Assembly: GCF_021603585.1 (NCBI RefSeq)
Contig: NZ_BQHI01000004.1
Span: 310,001 to 374,000 of the forward strand
Direction of reading: 5' to 3'
DNA length: 64,000 nt
DNA from: Pseudomonas sputi
GTDB taxonomy: Bacteria; Pseudomonadota; Gammaproteobacteria; Pseudomonadales; Pseudomonadaceae
A program made the translations under genes and the position numbers. Shown piece after piece: positions 56,554 through 64,000 of this stretch (position 1 is its first letter; each line of letters opens with the position of its first letter). The notes under the pieces are model-generated. The model saw only the letters and a program-made list of their open reading frames with translations, searched no databases and was not told the DNA's origin.

Positions 56554-57366
56554 TTAGAAGGTGTAGTTGATTGCGAACATGCCTAGGCCTGCATTATCAC
56601 GCATGACCAGCGGGCTCTTGCGGGCCTGGTCGGCGTAATGGGTCAGCGTCAGGCTTACCAGCGTCGACCAGTGCGCGTCCAGGGTGTGTTGCCAGTTCAA
56701 GGCGGCGGAGTAGGCATAGATCCCGGCGTCGGCGTCATATCGCCCGTAGAGCGAGCGTTGGCTCTGTGCCTGGGTGACGCCGAAGAAGGTCTGGTTGTAG
56801 CGGCCATCACCAGCATGGGCGTCGACGTCCAGGGCCAGGGTATCGCTGTCAGAGTGGAACAGGATGCCTTCCAGGCCGAATCGGTAGCGGTTGCCGCGAT
56901 GCTCGCCGGCCATGCGCAGTTCGGCTTCGCCGCTGACCGACAGCCAGTCGAACAGTTGCTGGCTGAGGGTGAAGTCGGCGACGGTTGCGCCGTTGATATC
57001 ACCCAGGCCATTCAACTCGCGCCCGCCCGGGCGTGTGGTGTTGTCCTTTTCCTTGCGGCCCAGGTCGTAGTTGATCGCCATGCTGGCGCCGAAACCGCTG
57101 TCGGATTGAAATTGCAGGCCCACGCCACGGGTGGTGTCGGCAAACAGGACCCCGTGCTGGAGACTGAACATCGGCAACACGAGTGCGCGGTAACGGTCGG
57201 CGCCCATGTAGCGAGGCGTGACGCCCATGCCAAGCCCGAGGGTAGCCGTGGTTTTGTCGGCTGCCGGAGTGGCATCGGCCGCCTGGACGTTGCTCATGAG
57301 TGTGCTGCAGGTTAGCAGGGCGGCGCTCCACAGCACGTGGAGGGTAGGGGGAGTGGTCAAGTTCAT
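56554..57366 (-). CDS. MipA/OmpV-family outer-membrane protein
   Basis: 270 residues with a signal peptide ending NVQA. The mature chain has the MipA/OmpV beta-strand pattern beginning TATLGLGMGVTPRYMGADRYRALVLPMF and a terminal aromatic (MFAINYTF). These proteins form or assist outer membrane scaffolds with varied roles. Its ATG at 57366 overlaps the stop of the outer membrane factor gene (ATGA), placing it firmly inside the efflux operon. A longer open frame upstream belongs to that gene in another frame. Confidence 0.88.
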   Translation of the reverse strand: MNLTTPPTLHVLWSAALLTCSTLMSNVQAADATPAADKTTATLGLGMGVTPRYMGADRYRALVLPMFSLQHGVLFADTTRGVGLQFQSDSGFGASMAINYDLGRKEKDNTTRPGGRELNGLGDINGATVADFTLSQQLFDWLSVSGEAELRMAGEHRGNRYRFGLEGILFHSDSDTLALDVDAHAGDGRYNQTFFGVTQAQSQRSLYGRYDADAGIYAYSAALNWQHTLDAHWSTLVSLTLTHYADQARKSPLVMRDNAGLGMFAINYTF

Positions 57367-58844
57367 GGTGAAACCCTTTCTGCGGAGGAAAACAGCGGTG
57401 CGCCGGACAGCGCGCGATATAGCGCCAGGCGGTTGAATAGCAACTGGTAGGCCGCCTTGCGTACCTCTATGGCGGATTCGGCCAGGCGAATTGCAGCGGC
57501 CAGGTGTTCCGAGCGCGCGGCCGCACCGGCGGTAATCTGTTGGTCGAGGCGCTTGGCCTTCAGTGCCGTAAACGCCTCCAGATCGATTTGCGTGGTGGCG
57601 TTGGCCAAGGCTCGTTGGCGTTGGCTCAACAGGTCGGCGATTTCGCGGAAGGCGTCCTGTACGGTCTTTTCGTATTGGGCGACGGCTGATTGGCGGCGAG
57701 CTGTGGCCAGGTCCAGGTTGGCCTGGTTGCGGCCACCGTCGAACAGCGGCAGGTTCAGTTGCGGCGTGAACAGCCACGCGCCGCTGCCGGATGAAAACAA
57801 GCTGCTCAAGTGCGGGCTGGCGATGCCGGCACCGGTGCTCAAGGTGATCGAGGGAAAGAACGCTGCACGCGCGGCACCGATGTTGGCATTCGCTGCGCGC
57901 AGGGCCTCTTCGCATTGGCGCACATCGAACCGCTGCAACAGTCGCTGTGAGGACAGTTCGACCAGCCATGATGGGGTTTCCAGGTCGATGACGGAGATTT
58001 GCGCCGTCTCTGTCGAAGGGGCGGCCTGATAACCGGTGACCCACGACAGCGCCTGCAATGCGCGCTCGTGGTCAGCGCTTGCATCCTGCAATTGCTGGGT
58101 GGCGCGACGAACCTCGATGTGTTGGGTGTCGACGGTGTCCTGGGCTACCAGGCCTTCCTTTTGCTGGCCGACGAGCATGCTAAGCAGCTGGTTTTGGTTG
58201 TCGGAAATGGACTGCGTGTCGGCCTGCACGCCTGCTTGCAAGCGCTCCTGCAAATACAGTCGGGCTACTTCGACGATCAGCGCCTTGCGCGCGGCCAGGG
58301 CGCCGTAGCGCGTCGCCAGGTAGTCATGCTGCGCAGCGTCGGCCAGGCTGCGGACCCTGCCGAAAAAATCCAGCTCGAAGTCCGATACCCCCAAGGAGGC
58401 CACTGCGATGTCCTGCCCATAACGCTCGTCGGCAGCCTTGTCGTGCAAGTGCTGGCGGTTGCGTTGCAGCCCTAGTGCCGTCGTGGGCCAGCGGTCGGCG
58501 CGGGAAATACCGTACTGGGCACGAGCCTGTTCGACACGCAATAACGCCAGGCGCAGGTCGCGATTGTAGTTCAGGGCCTGATCAACCAACTGGGGTAACT
58601 GCGCCGATGAATCCAGTCCGGCCAGCAGCTGTTTTTCTTCCTCGGAAAGCTTTTCTACTTCGTGGGTCATGGTCGAAGGCACGCCGGTAGTGGGTGCGCC
58701 TTGCAGGTTGTCTGGCACCGGCAGCGCTGGCGTCTGGTACGCCGGAGCCAGCGAACAGCCGGCCAGCATGCCGACCAGCAGCAAAACCGCGCCGAGGCGT
58801 TCAGGCAGTTTGATAGGCTTGGACAGCGGTGCACTTGTCGGCAT
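57363..58844 (-). CDS. Outer-membrane efflux channel (NodT/OprM family)
   Basis: 493 residues. A lipoprotein signal with lipobox LAGC (C30) anchors it to the outer membrane. Two TolC-like repeats follow (NYNRDLRLALLRVEQARAQY; IRLAESAIEVRKAAYQLLFN). It forms the exit duct of the tripartite pump. The start is taken as the ATG at 58844; the open frame extends 49 codons further without family features. It is the first gene of the efflux operon and is divergent from the two-component system. Confidence 0.92.
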   Translation of the reverse strand: MPTSAPLSKPIKLPERLGAVLLLVGMLAGCSLAPAYQTPALPVPDNLQGAPTTGVPSTMTHEVEKLSEEEKQLLAGLDSSAQLPQLVDQALNYNRDLRLALLRVEQARAQYGISRADRWPTTALGLQRNRQHLHDKAADERYGQDIAVASLGVSDFELDFFGRVRSLADAAQHDYLATRYGALAARKALIVEVARLYLQERLQAGVQADTQSISDNQNQLLSMLVGQQKEGLVAQDTVDTQHIEVRRATQQLQDASADHERALQALSWVTGYQAAPSTETAQISVIDLETPSWLVELSSQRLLQRFDVRQCEEALRAANANIGAARAAFFPSITLSTGAGIASPHLSSLFSSGSGAWLFTPQLNLPLFDGGRNQANLDLATARRQSAVAQYEKTVQDAFREIADLLSQRQRALANATTQIDLEAFTALKAKRLDQQITAGAAARSEHLAAAIRLAESAIEVRKAAYQLLFNRLALYRALSGAPLFSSAERVSP

Positions 58845-58941
58845 AGGATCGGTTCGCGAAAGTTTGGCGTAAGGCAATACTGGCAGTGGACTTTCAATAA
58901 ACCGTTCGTGAATTATCAAGGTTTCATCAAGGGGCTTCTTT

Positions 58942-59631
58942 GTGTCAGGAAAACGTATCCTTATCGTCGAAGACGACGCCGACAGCGCCAATATTCTGGA
59001 GGCCTATCTGCGCCGGGATGGCTTTGAGGTGGCCTTGGCGGAAGACGGCCGACGCGGGTTGGACCTGCACGAAAGTTGGTGCCCCGATCTGATATTGCTC
59101 GACGTGATGCTGCCGCGCTTGAGTGGCACTGAGGTGCTGTCCGCCGTGCGTCGCAGCAGTGACACGCCGGTGATCATGGTCACGGCCATGGGCGACGAAC
59201 CGGAAAAGCTCGGCGCTTTGCGTTATGGCGCGGACGACTATGTGGTCAAGCCCTACAGCCCGCGAGAGGTGGTAGCGCGGGTGCATGCGGTGTTGCGGCG
59301 TACCGCGGGCAGCCAGCCGGTAGAACAACTGCTGCGCCATGGGAACCTGCGGGTGGACCTTGCCGCTTTTACTGCGGCCATTGAGCACTGTGGTATGCCA
59401 TCGCAGTTGCTGGACCTCACGCCGACTGAATTCAAGCTGCTGGTCACGTTGCTCAAGACTCCCTCCAAGGCCTTCACACGCGATGAGTTGCTGGAAATCT
59501 GCCTGCCGGAAAGCGAAGCCCTGGCCCGCGTCGTCGACGCCCACGTGCATAACCTTCGGCGCAAGCTCGAAACCCATGGCATCGCCGGGGTGTTGGTGAC
59601 AGTGCGCTCCATTGGCTATCGGTTCCGGTAA
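58942..59631 (+). CDS. OmpR-family response regulator
   Basis: 229 residues: a receiver domain with E10, D11 and D12, phosphoacceptor D54 (LILLDVMLPRLSG) and K103 (VVKPYSP), then a winged helix (LTPTEFKLLVTLLKTPSKAF; VVDAHVHNLRRKLE). The start is the GTG at 58942 with AAGGGG eight bases upstream. It is five bases from the kinase and divergent from the RND operon, which it most likely controls, as in BaeSR- or AdeRS-like systems. Confidence 0.94.
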   Translation: MSGKRILIVEDDADSANILEAYLRRDGFEVALAEDGRRGLDLHESWCPDLILLDVMLPRLSGTEVLSAVRRSSDTPVIMVTAMGDEPEKLGALRYGADDYVVKPYSPREVVARVHAVLRRTAGSQPVEQLLRHGNLRVDLAAFTAAIEHCGMPSQLLDLTPTEFKLLVTLLKTPSKAFTRDELLEICLPESEALARVVDAHVHNLRRKLETHGIAGVLVTVRSIGYRFR

Positions 59632-59636
59632 GCAGC

Positions 59637-60812
59637 ATGCTTGAGCAATCACGGGTCAACGACAAACCTTTGTGGCGCTGGGTCGGCATGCGCATGAGCC
59701 TGTTGGCGATCGGCGCCGTGGTGGCTATCGCCTTGTGCATGTGGATCAACTTCAAACTGTCTGACCGGTATTTTTTGCAACACTTGCCGCCGGCGGCGCG
59801 CAAGGAGTTGCTACAACTGCGCGCCGAGCCGCAGCTCAACGAGGTACGCTTGCGCCAGCTGGTTGCCGAATATTACCCGGTGGAGTTCTTCCAGCCGAAC
59901 ATCGCCAATCGTGACTGGCTGATCCTGGTCGGTCTGGTGCTGGCCGCCATCCCGATCATCATCGTCTGTGGCTTGTGGTTTTCGCGCCCCTTGTCCAGCC
60001 AGTTCTCGGCGATAGCCCAGGGCGCGCGTCGGGTCGCCGGCGGTGATTTCTTCACGCGGCTGCCGAGTCATCCACACACCCCCGACGAGCTGCAACGGCT
60101 GGTCAGCGACTTCAACAGCATGACGACGCAATTGGAGCGTTATGAGCGGGATGTGCATGAGTCCAGCGCGGTCATCGCCCACGAACTGCGGACACCGTTG
60201 AATGCCGCCATGGGGCGCGTGCAGGGCATGCTTGATGAGGTCTTCCCCAGTAACGCTGCGCAGTTGGGCATGGTCAAGCGACAACTCGATCAACTCAGGA
60301 AACTGGTGGATGATCTGCATCTGCTGTCTATGGCCAGGGCGGGGCGGCTAGTGCTTGAATGCAGCGACTTTTCCCTGGCGGCTTTGGTGAGCGAACGGCT
60401 GGCCTGGTTCCAGCCGCATTTGGATGAGGCAGGCGTGCAAACGCAGGTAAGTATTGCGGACGGGTTTCGTATCCATGCCGATCGCGATCGACTTGGCCAG
60501 GTGCTGAATATCCTGGTCGACAACCTGTTGCGCTATGCGGCAGGGGGCGGGGAATTGGACATCATGGCGCGTCAATTCGAAGAGCGCGTTGTGATTGAGA
60601 TCGGTGACCGAGGGCCGGGTATTGAAACACAGCACCTGGACAGTGTATTTGACCGCTTCTGGCGGGCGGAGCGCTCCAGGGCGCGTTATTCGGGCGGTAG
60701 CGGGTTAGGCCTGTCCATCGCCCGTGCGATCTGCCAGGCTCATGGCGGCACCATTGCTGCTAGCAATCGCGCACAGGGTGGCACGCTGATCAGCGCGGAA
60801 TTTCCGATGTAG
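59637..60812 (+). CDS. Sensor histidine kinase
   Basis: 391 residues. Two membrane helices (about 17-37 and 94-115) enclose a short periplasmic sensor of about 55 residues. A HAMP linker follows, then the H-box with H182 (VIAHELRTPLNAAMGR), the N-box ILVDNLLRYAAGG and the ATP-binding G boxes EIGDRGPGI and GGSGLGLSIARAI. It forms a two-component pair with the gene just upstream and probably senses a compound or envelope stress that induces the RND pump. Confidence 0.94.
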   Translation: MLEQSRVNDKPLWRWVGMRMSLLAIGAVVAIALCMWINFKLSDRYFLQHLPPAARKELLQLRAEPQLNEVRLRQLVAEYYPVEFFQPNIANRDWLILVGLVLAAIPIIIVCGLWFSRPLSSQFSAIAQGARRVAGGDFFTRLPSHPHTPDELQRLVSDFNSMTTQLERYERDVHESSAVIAHELRTPLNAAMGRVQGMLDEVFPSNAAQLGMVKRQLDQLRKLVDDLHLLSMARAGRLVLECSDFSLAALVSERLAWFQPHLDEAGVQTQVSIADGFRIHADRDRLGQVLNILVDNLLRYAAGGGELDIMARQFEERVVIEIGDRGPGIETQHLDSVFDRFWRAERSRARYSGGSGLGLSIARAICQAHGGTIAASNRAQGGTLISAEFPM

Positions 60813-60944
60813 GCCTCCAGTTATATGTTTATCGTGTATTGGCGGTTGATTTCCCTGTTGACCCAGTTCGATGGTCAAGCCAGTGTGCCGTTCTCGAAAT
60901 AAGTTATTGATAATCTCCTCTAAACTTCAACCGTCATCCTTGCC

Positions 60945-61499
60945 TTGGGGAGCCTGCAGTGGCGCTCCGGACATAACGCTTCCCCCGAAGAAACAATTAA
61001 GCTGAAACGGCGAGTCCGCTCTGCGACCGTCGCGTACAGGGAGGGTGGGCGTGTAGGCATAATCCTATTGGCCGCCGAAAGCGAAACCCGAGATAACATT
61101 GCGCGGCTGAGCGGCTTCTCCTGCACAACAATTACTCAGTCGTTCAGTGTTTCCAGGCACATCAACCGTTGGACGACAAGCTGGGACGCAAATCATCATT
61201 GCCTTCGGCGGCCGTCCGCGGTGTCTTGGAACAGGTCAAGCGACCTTGCATCGGGAAACCGTGCTGGAGCTATCAGAGCATGGCAAGGGCGGCGGGCATT
61301 TCCTCGACCACCGCCCATAAACCATGGGCCGTGCTGCTCATGTATGAGCGTGGAGAAGCGCTTCTCTCAAGACACTGCGGCGTACATCCGTGATGGCAAA
61401 TTTGCTTCTGTGCTTGAGCTGAAGAGATCCATTACAACGTTCTTGGCGTCAGGCGACGCTGAGCCGACCCTCTGCGTTTGGAGTGCTAAGGGAGCGTAG
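60945..61499 (+). pseudogene. Relic of an IS630-family transposase
   Basis: The translation in two frames shows the helix-turn-helix half of an IS630 transposase (GRVGIILLAAESETRDNIAR, then MDDKLGRKSSLPSAAVRGVL and SYQSMARAAGISSTTAHK) and a C-terminal piece (SVEKRFSQDTAAYIRDGKFAS; SVLELKRSITTFLASGDAEP). The central DDE catalytic region is deleted and the frame changes at least twice. No terminal repeats were recognised. It is a dead insertion-sequence fragment, not a gene. Confidence 0.8.
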
Positions 61500-61628
61500 T
61501 AATTGAGCAAAGCTCAACTAGTGCGTGAGGGGGCGGATATAGTAAATACTAAGTAAATTATTTCGAGAACAATGCACTAGTGAGATTTATAGGTTGAAGA
61601 AAAAACTTTCAATAGAGGTGTTAATGAT

Positions 61629-61657
61629 TAAAAACCCTTTCCCTAACAGGCAAAGGG
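61629..61657 (-). terminator. Rho-independent terminator of the GPH symporter gene
   Basis: Reading the minus strand, CCCTTTGCC and GGGAAAGGG form a stem with loop TGTTA (61635-61657), followed by TTTTTAAT. One G-G mismatch interrupts the stem. It lies about 40 bases beyond the stop at 61696. Confidence 0.8.
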
Positions 61658-61695
61658 CTGTCATTGGTTGCATGATCCAGGCTGCGATGACAATT

Positions 61696-63048
61696 TTAAG
61701 AAGTTGTGATGCACGCGTTTAATTTTACGACTCGTTGATCAAATGCTTTGTAAAAAATGAAAATCAGGGCTGCTATGAGGTTCAACGCCGCGGGAATAAG
61801 TGAAACAGACATGCTAATCCCTGAAAGTGCGCTTCCCGGCTGGTCGATGAAGCCTTCAGTCGTTTCGACCAAACCGGTGGCCATGAAAATCGCGCCGCTC
61901 AAAAGGGCTCCTGTGGCGAATCCTAGCTTTTCTCCCGCAATAAAAATGCCGTTGTACATAGCTTCCGTTGTTAGCTCAGTGTCTGATGTAGTGTTTTCTC
62001 GAATGCAGTCTGCCAGCATTGAGAAGGTAAAAACTTGAATGCCTCCCTCGTGCATACTTGCAAGGGTCACTACTGCTAGAAGAGTGGTAAGTGGAGTGGT
62101 GGCGCCCACAAAAAAATAGGCAGTGGAGAAGATGACAATCAAGCATAAGCCAGTAATGTAAGCGTAAAATTTTCCGACCAGCCTCCCCAGCCAGACATAA
62201 AGTGGTATCACTAGCACTGATGTACCAAATGAGAGCAGAAACAGAAGTGCAAGGAAGTCGGTATCACGTTGCAGGATGTAGGCTACGAAATAGGCTAAGG
62301 CAGCCCCAGTAACTCCTGCTCCGACGATGTGTAGGAAATACGCAGATAAAAGCAGAAGAAAAGGACGGTTACTTGAGATTGAGGTCCAAATCTGACGAAA
62401 AGAAGGTGGGGTAGTTGTATTTTTTCGAGCTGGCTCACGAGCGGTAACGAAAGTAATCATCGTGGCAAGGGCCATTACTGCTCCCATCGCTATCCCCATA
62501 GCGGCATAACCATCTTTGCCTCCACCAAAATGCTCCACAATGAGGGGAGCACCAGCACCCGCTAGAAGACATCCCACCATCGAGTACATCGTCCGGTAGG
62601 AGTTCAGCGATGTTCGATCATGGTAATCGGTTGCGATTTCTGAATTAAGCGCCAGGAACGTCACGGGAAAACAAGAAAAACAGACAGTGCAGATGCTGAA
62701 GGCACCGATCACAAAGAAAGCAGAGACCGTTGCCGAAGAGAATGGCGATACCCAGATCAAGGCAAAACTTGGCAGGATTGTCAACGCAGCAAACAACATG
62801 TAAGGGCGCCGTCTTCCTAGTCGGGTCGTGGTGCGGTCGGACAGTGCGCCGATAAATGGATTGGCGAATAGATCGATGACTTTGGGTAGAAACGCCGCAG
62901 CTGTTGCCAGTGCTACTGGAATACCCAATATGTTCGTCATATAGAACATCAGCAAAATGCTAGGGGTGACCGAGTAGATGCCGGATGCAAGGTCTCCAAT
63001 GGTATAGATCGGATACCAGACAAGGTTTTTCGGTTTTTGAGTGTTCAT
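61696..63048 (-). CDS. GPH-family cation:sugar symporter (MelB/XynB type)
   Basis: 450 residues, about twelve membrane helices. The glycoside-pentoside-hexuronide family pattern is clear: YTIGDLASGIYSVTPSILLM at the N-terminus and the SDRTTTRLGRRRPYMLFAA loop with the cation-site aspartates nearby. It couples sodium or proton entry to uptake of a glycoside or sugar acid. The start is taken as the ATG at 63048 because the 31 extra residues of the longer frame do not match. No sugar enzyme genes are adjacent, so the substrate is open. Confidence 0.88.
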   Translation of the reverse strand: MNTQKPKNLVWYPIYTIGDLASGIYSVTPSILLMFYMTNILGIPVALATAAAFLPKVIDLFANPFIGALSDRTTTRLGRRRPYMLFAALTILPSFALIWVSPFSSATVSAFFVIGAFSICTVCFSCFPVTFLALNSEIATDYHDRTSLNSYRTMYSMVGCLLAGAGAPLIVEHFGGGKDGYAAMGIAMGAVMALATMITFVTAREPARKNTTTPPSFRQIWTSISSNRPFLLLLSAYFLHIVGAGVTGAALAYFVAYILQRDTDFLALLFLLSFGTSVLVIPLYVWLGRLVGKFYAYITGLCLIVIFSTAYFFVGATTPLTTLLAVVTLASMHEGGIQVFTFSMLADCIRENTTSDTELTTEAMYNGIFIAGEKLGFATGALLSGAIFMATGLVETTEGFIDQPGSALSGISMSVSLIPAALNLIAALIFIFYKAFDQRVVKLNACITTS

Positions 63049-63574
63049 GTCAGTAAGGCCACCAAAAATTGTGATTTTTGTGAAGGGGGCAGACAATTGT
63101 TTGTGGAGGATGGGGTCACTAAGTGCTCGCCGTAGCTCCATTTTCTTCTTGTTAGCGCTCAGGCATTGCTCGTAGCGTCATACCTGGTTGCTTTGACCTG
63201 GATGAACGCTTTCTCAGTTAAGCTCTTGCACTGTAATAGTGCAAAAAACTACATCTACTCATCAAATTGCTCCCTTTTCGAAAGAAAAATCGTCCCTGGA
63301 AGGCAGCGTTTCATGCTTTTAGTGTGCCCGCTATCCGTAGGCAAACCCAGATTCGATGTCCCTTTACATGCACGCTTGGAGATGGCATTTTTTTTGCATT
63401 AACCTGGCGTAAGTTAGCTTTACACGACTAAAATTCCTGGTCAAGGACGATTTATGTGGATTTCACCCAAAAATTCGTTTGCTTCAACAGATTTGCGGCC
63501 ATATTATCTGACTAAAATAAAAATATGGGTCGCTGAGCTTTGCCACAATCAAGGCTGCCCACAGGAGAAAAGCA
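63049..63574. other. Intergenic region between the GPH symporter and the VOC gene
   Basis: No gene was recognised in these 526 bases, which lie between divergent genes and must contain both promoters. The stretch near 63380-63440 is AT-rich. No clear palindrome or repeat stands out. Confidence 0.5.
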
Positions 63575-64000
63575 ATGACTGAATGTACAACAGGTTCCCT
63601 GATGCAGATCGCCTATGTCGTTGAGGATATCGATCTTGCAGTCAAGCACTGGGCTGAGAAGCTCGGCGTCGCACCATTCTTTGTCACCCGGCACGCAAAA
63701 TACTCGAAGCTCACGTATCAAGGTGAGCAAGCCTATTGCGACATCAGTCTCGCGTTTGCTTACTCAGGTGACTACCAGATTGAGCTCGTCCAGCAACATA
63801 ACGACATGCCATCTGTCTTTCGGGACTTTGTCGAGCGCAATGGGTTCGGGATGCATCATGTCGGGATCCTGGCCGAAGACCTTGAAGAAGAAATACTAAA
63901 GCTGGCGGCACGAGGGGTCGATCCCGTACAGCATTGCATTTCTGAGCTGGGGGTTGAGGCGATATTTTTTAACTGCGACCTTCATCCAGGTGGAATGCTC
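63575..64000 (+). CDS. VOC-family (glyoxalase fold) protein, 3' end outside window
   Basis: 142 codons in frame to the window edge. The N-terminal TGSLMQIAYVVEDIDLAVKHW and the mid-protein GMHHVGILAEDLEEEI are the two beta-alpha-beta-beta-beta metal-site modules of the vicinal oxygen chelate superfamily (Glyoxalase_4-like). Members isomerise, add to or cleave small molecules using a bound metal. The ATG at 63575 has AGGAGAAA at 63563-63570. Partners are probably to the right of the window. Confidence 0.88.
   Translation, partial: MTECTTGSLMQIAYVVEDIDLAVKHWAEKLGVAPFFVTRHAKYSKLTYQGEQAYCDISLAFAYSGDYQIELVQQHNDMPSVFRDFVERNGFGMHHVGILAEDLEEEILKLAARGVDPVQHCISELGVEAIFFNCDLHPGGML

Noticed and set aside
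57367-58044. Long N-terminal extension of the MipA-like gene
   Set aside because: The extension overlaps the outer membrane channel gene in another frame and is not protein-like. The ATG at 57366 overlapping the upstream stop is the better start.
60945-61499. A 184-residue novel protein
   Set aside because: Its segments match IS630 transposase pieces in two frames, so it is a decayed transposase rather than a gene.

Overview
The window looks like chromosomal accessory DNA from a Pseudomonas, most likely of the P. fluorescens group. The grounds are the gene repertoire and GC-rich codon use of the backbone genes, the cydP-cydABX-ybgE oxidase operon, acpH, a Pseudomonas-style gor, a tripartite RND pump with a two-component system, and many AraC, Lrp and TetR regulators beside catabolic operons. 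No rRNA, tRNA or CRISPR array was seen. This assignment is inference from gene content only.

Left part (1-6.1 kb): the 3' part of a sigma-54-dependent activator, then a cytochrome bd-I oxidase operon (cydP, cydA, cydB, cydX, ybgE) in which one missing base at the end of cydB fuses CydB in frame to CydX. A decayed Old Yellow Enzyme gene and acpH follow.

AT-richer part (6.2-16.4 kb): an Lrp regulator diverges from an amino-acid ABC importer (binding protein, ATPase, two permeases). Behind it lie a DadA/PuuB-like flavin oxidase, an FMO-like flavoprotein, RidA and a PLP-dependent cysteine-synthase/desulfhydrase-family enzyme. Together they look like import and catabolism of an unidentified amino compound, possibly containing sulfur. 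An EthD protein and a TauD/TfdA dioxygenase follow.

Oxidative catabolism (16.4-27.7 kb): a retinol-saturase/phytoene-desaturase-like flavoprotein, an AraC regulator, two carboxymuconolactone-decarboxylase-type proteins with a succinate-semialdehyde-type dehydrogenase, then a second AraC regulator diverging from a GMC oxidoreductase and a Baeyer-Villiger monooxygenase fused to an esterase. The last two genes could encode alcohol to ketone to ester to acid plus alcohol in two overlapping reading frames.

Middle (27.8-40.7 kb): glutathione reductase, an alpha/beta hydrolase, a TauE/SafE permease, two overlapping secreted pectin-degrading lyases (PL4 and PL1), two aldehyde dehydrogenases around an AraC regulator, a D-threonine-aldolase-like PLP enzyme and a TetR repressor.

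Candidate new system (40.9-52.2 kb): divergent from TetR is a tight operon of DUF2147 protein, TorF-like porin, FGGY kinase, class II aldolase, class III aminotransferase, a class II aldolase homologue that has lost its metal-binding histidines, and an MFS transporter fused to a short-chain dehydrogenase. An AraC regulator, a frameshifted FMO and a second SDR follow. I know of no characterised pathway with this combination.

Right end (52.3-64 kb): an RND efflux operon that includes a MipA/OmpV protein, its divergent response regulator and kinase, an IS630 transposase relic, a GPH-family sugar symporter and the beginning of a VOC (glyoxalase-fold) protein.
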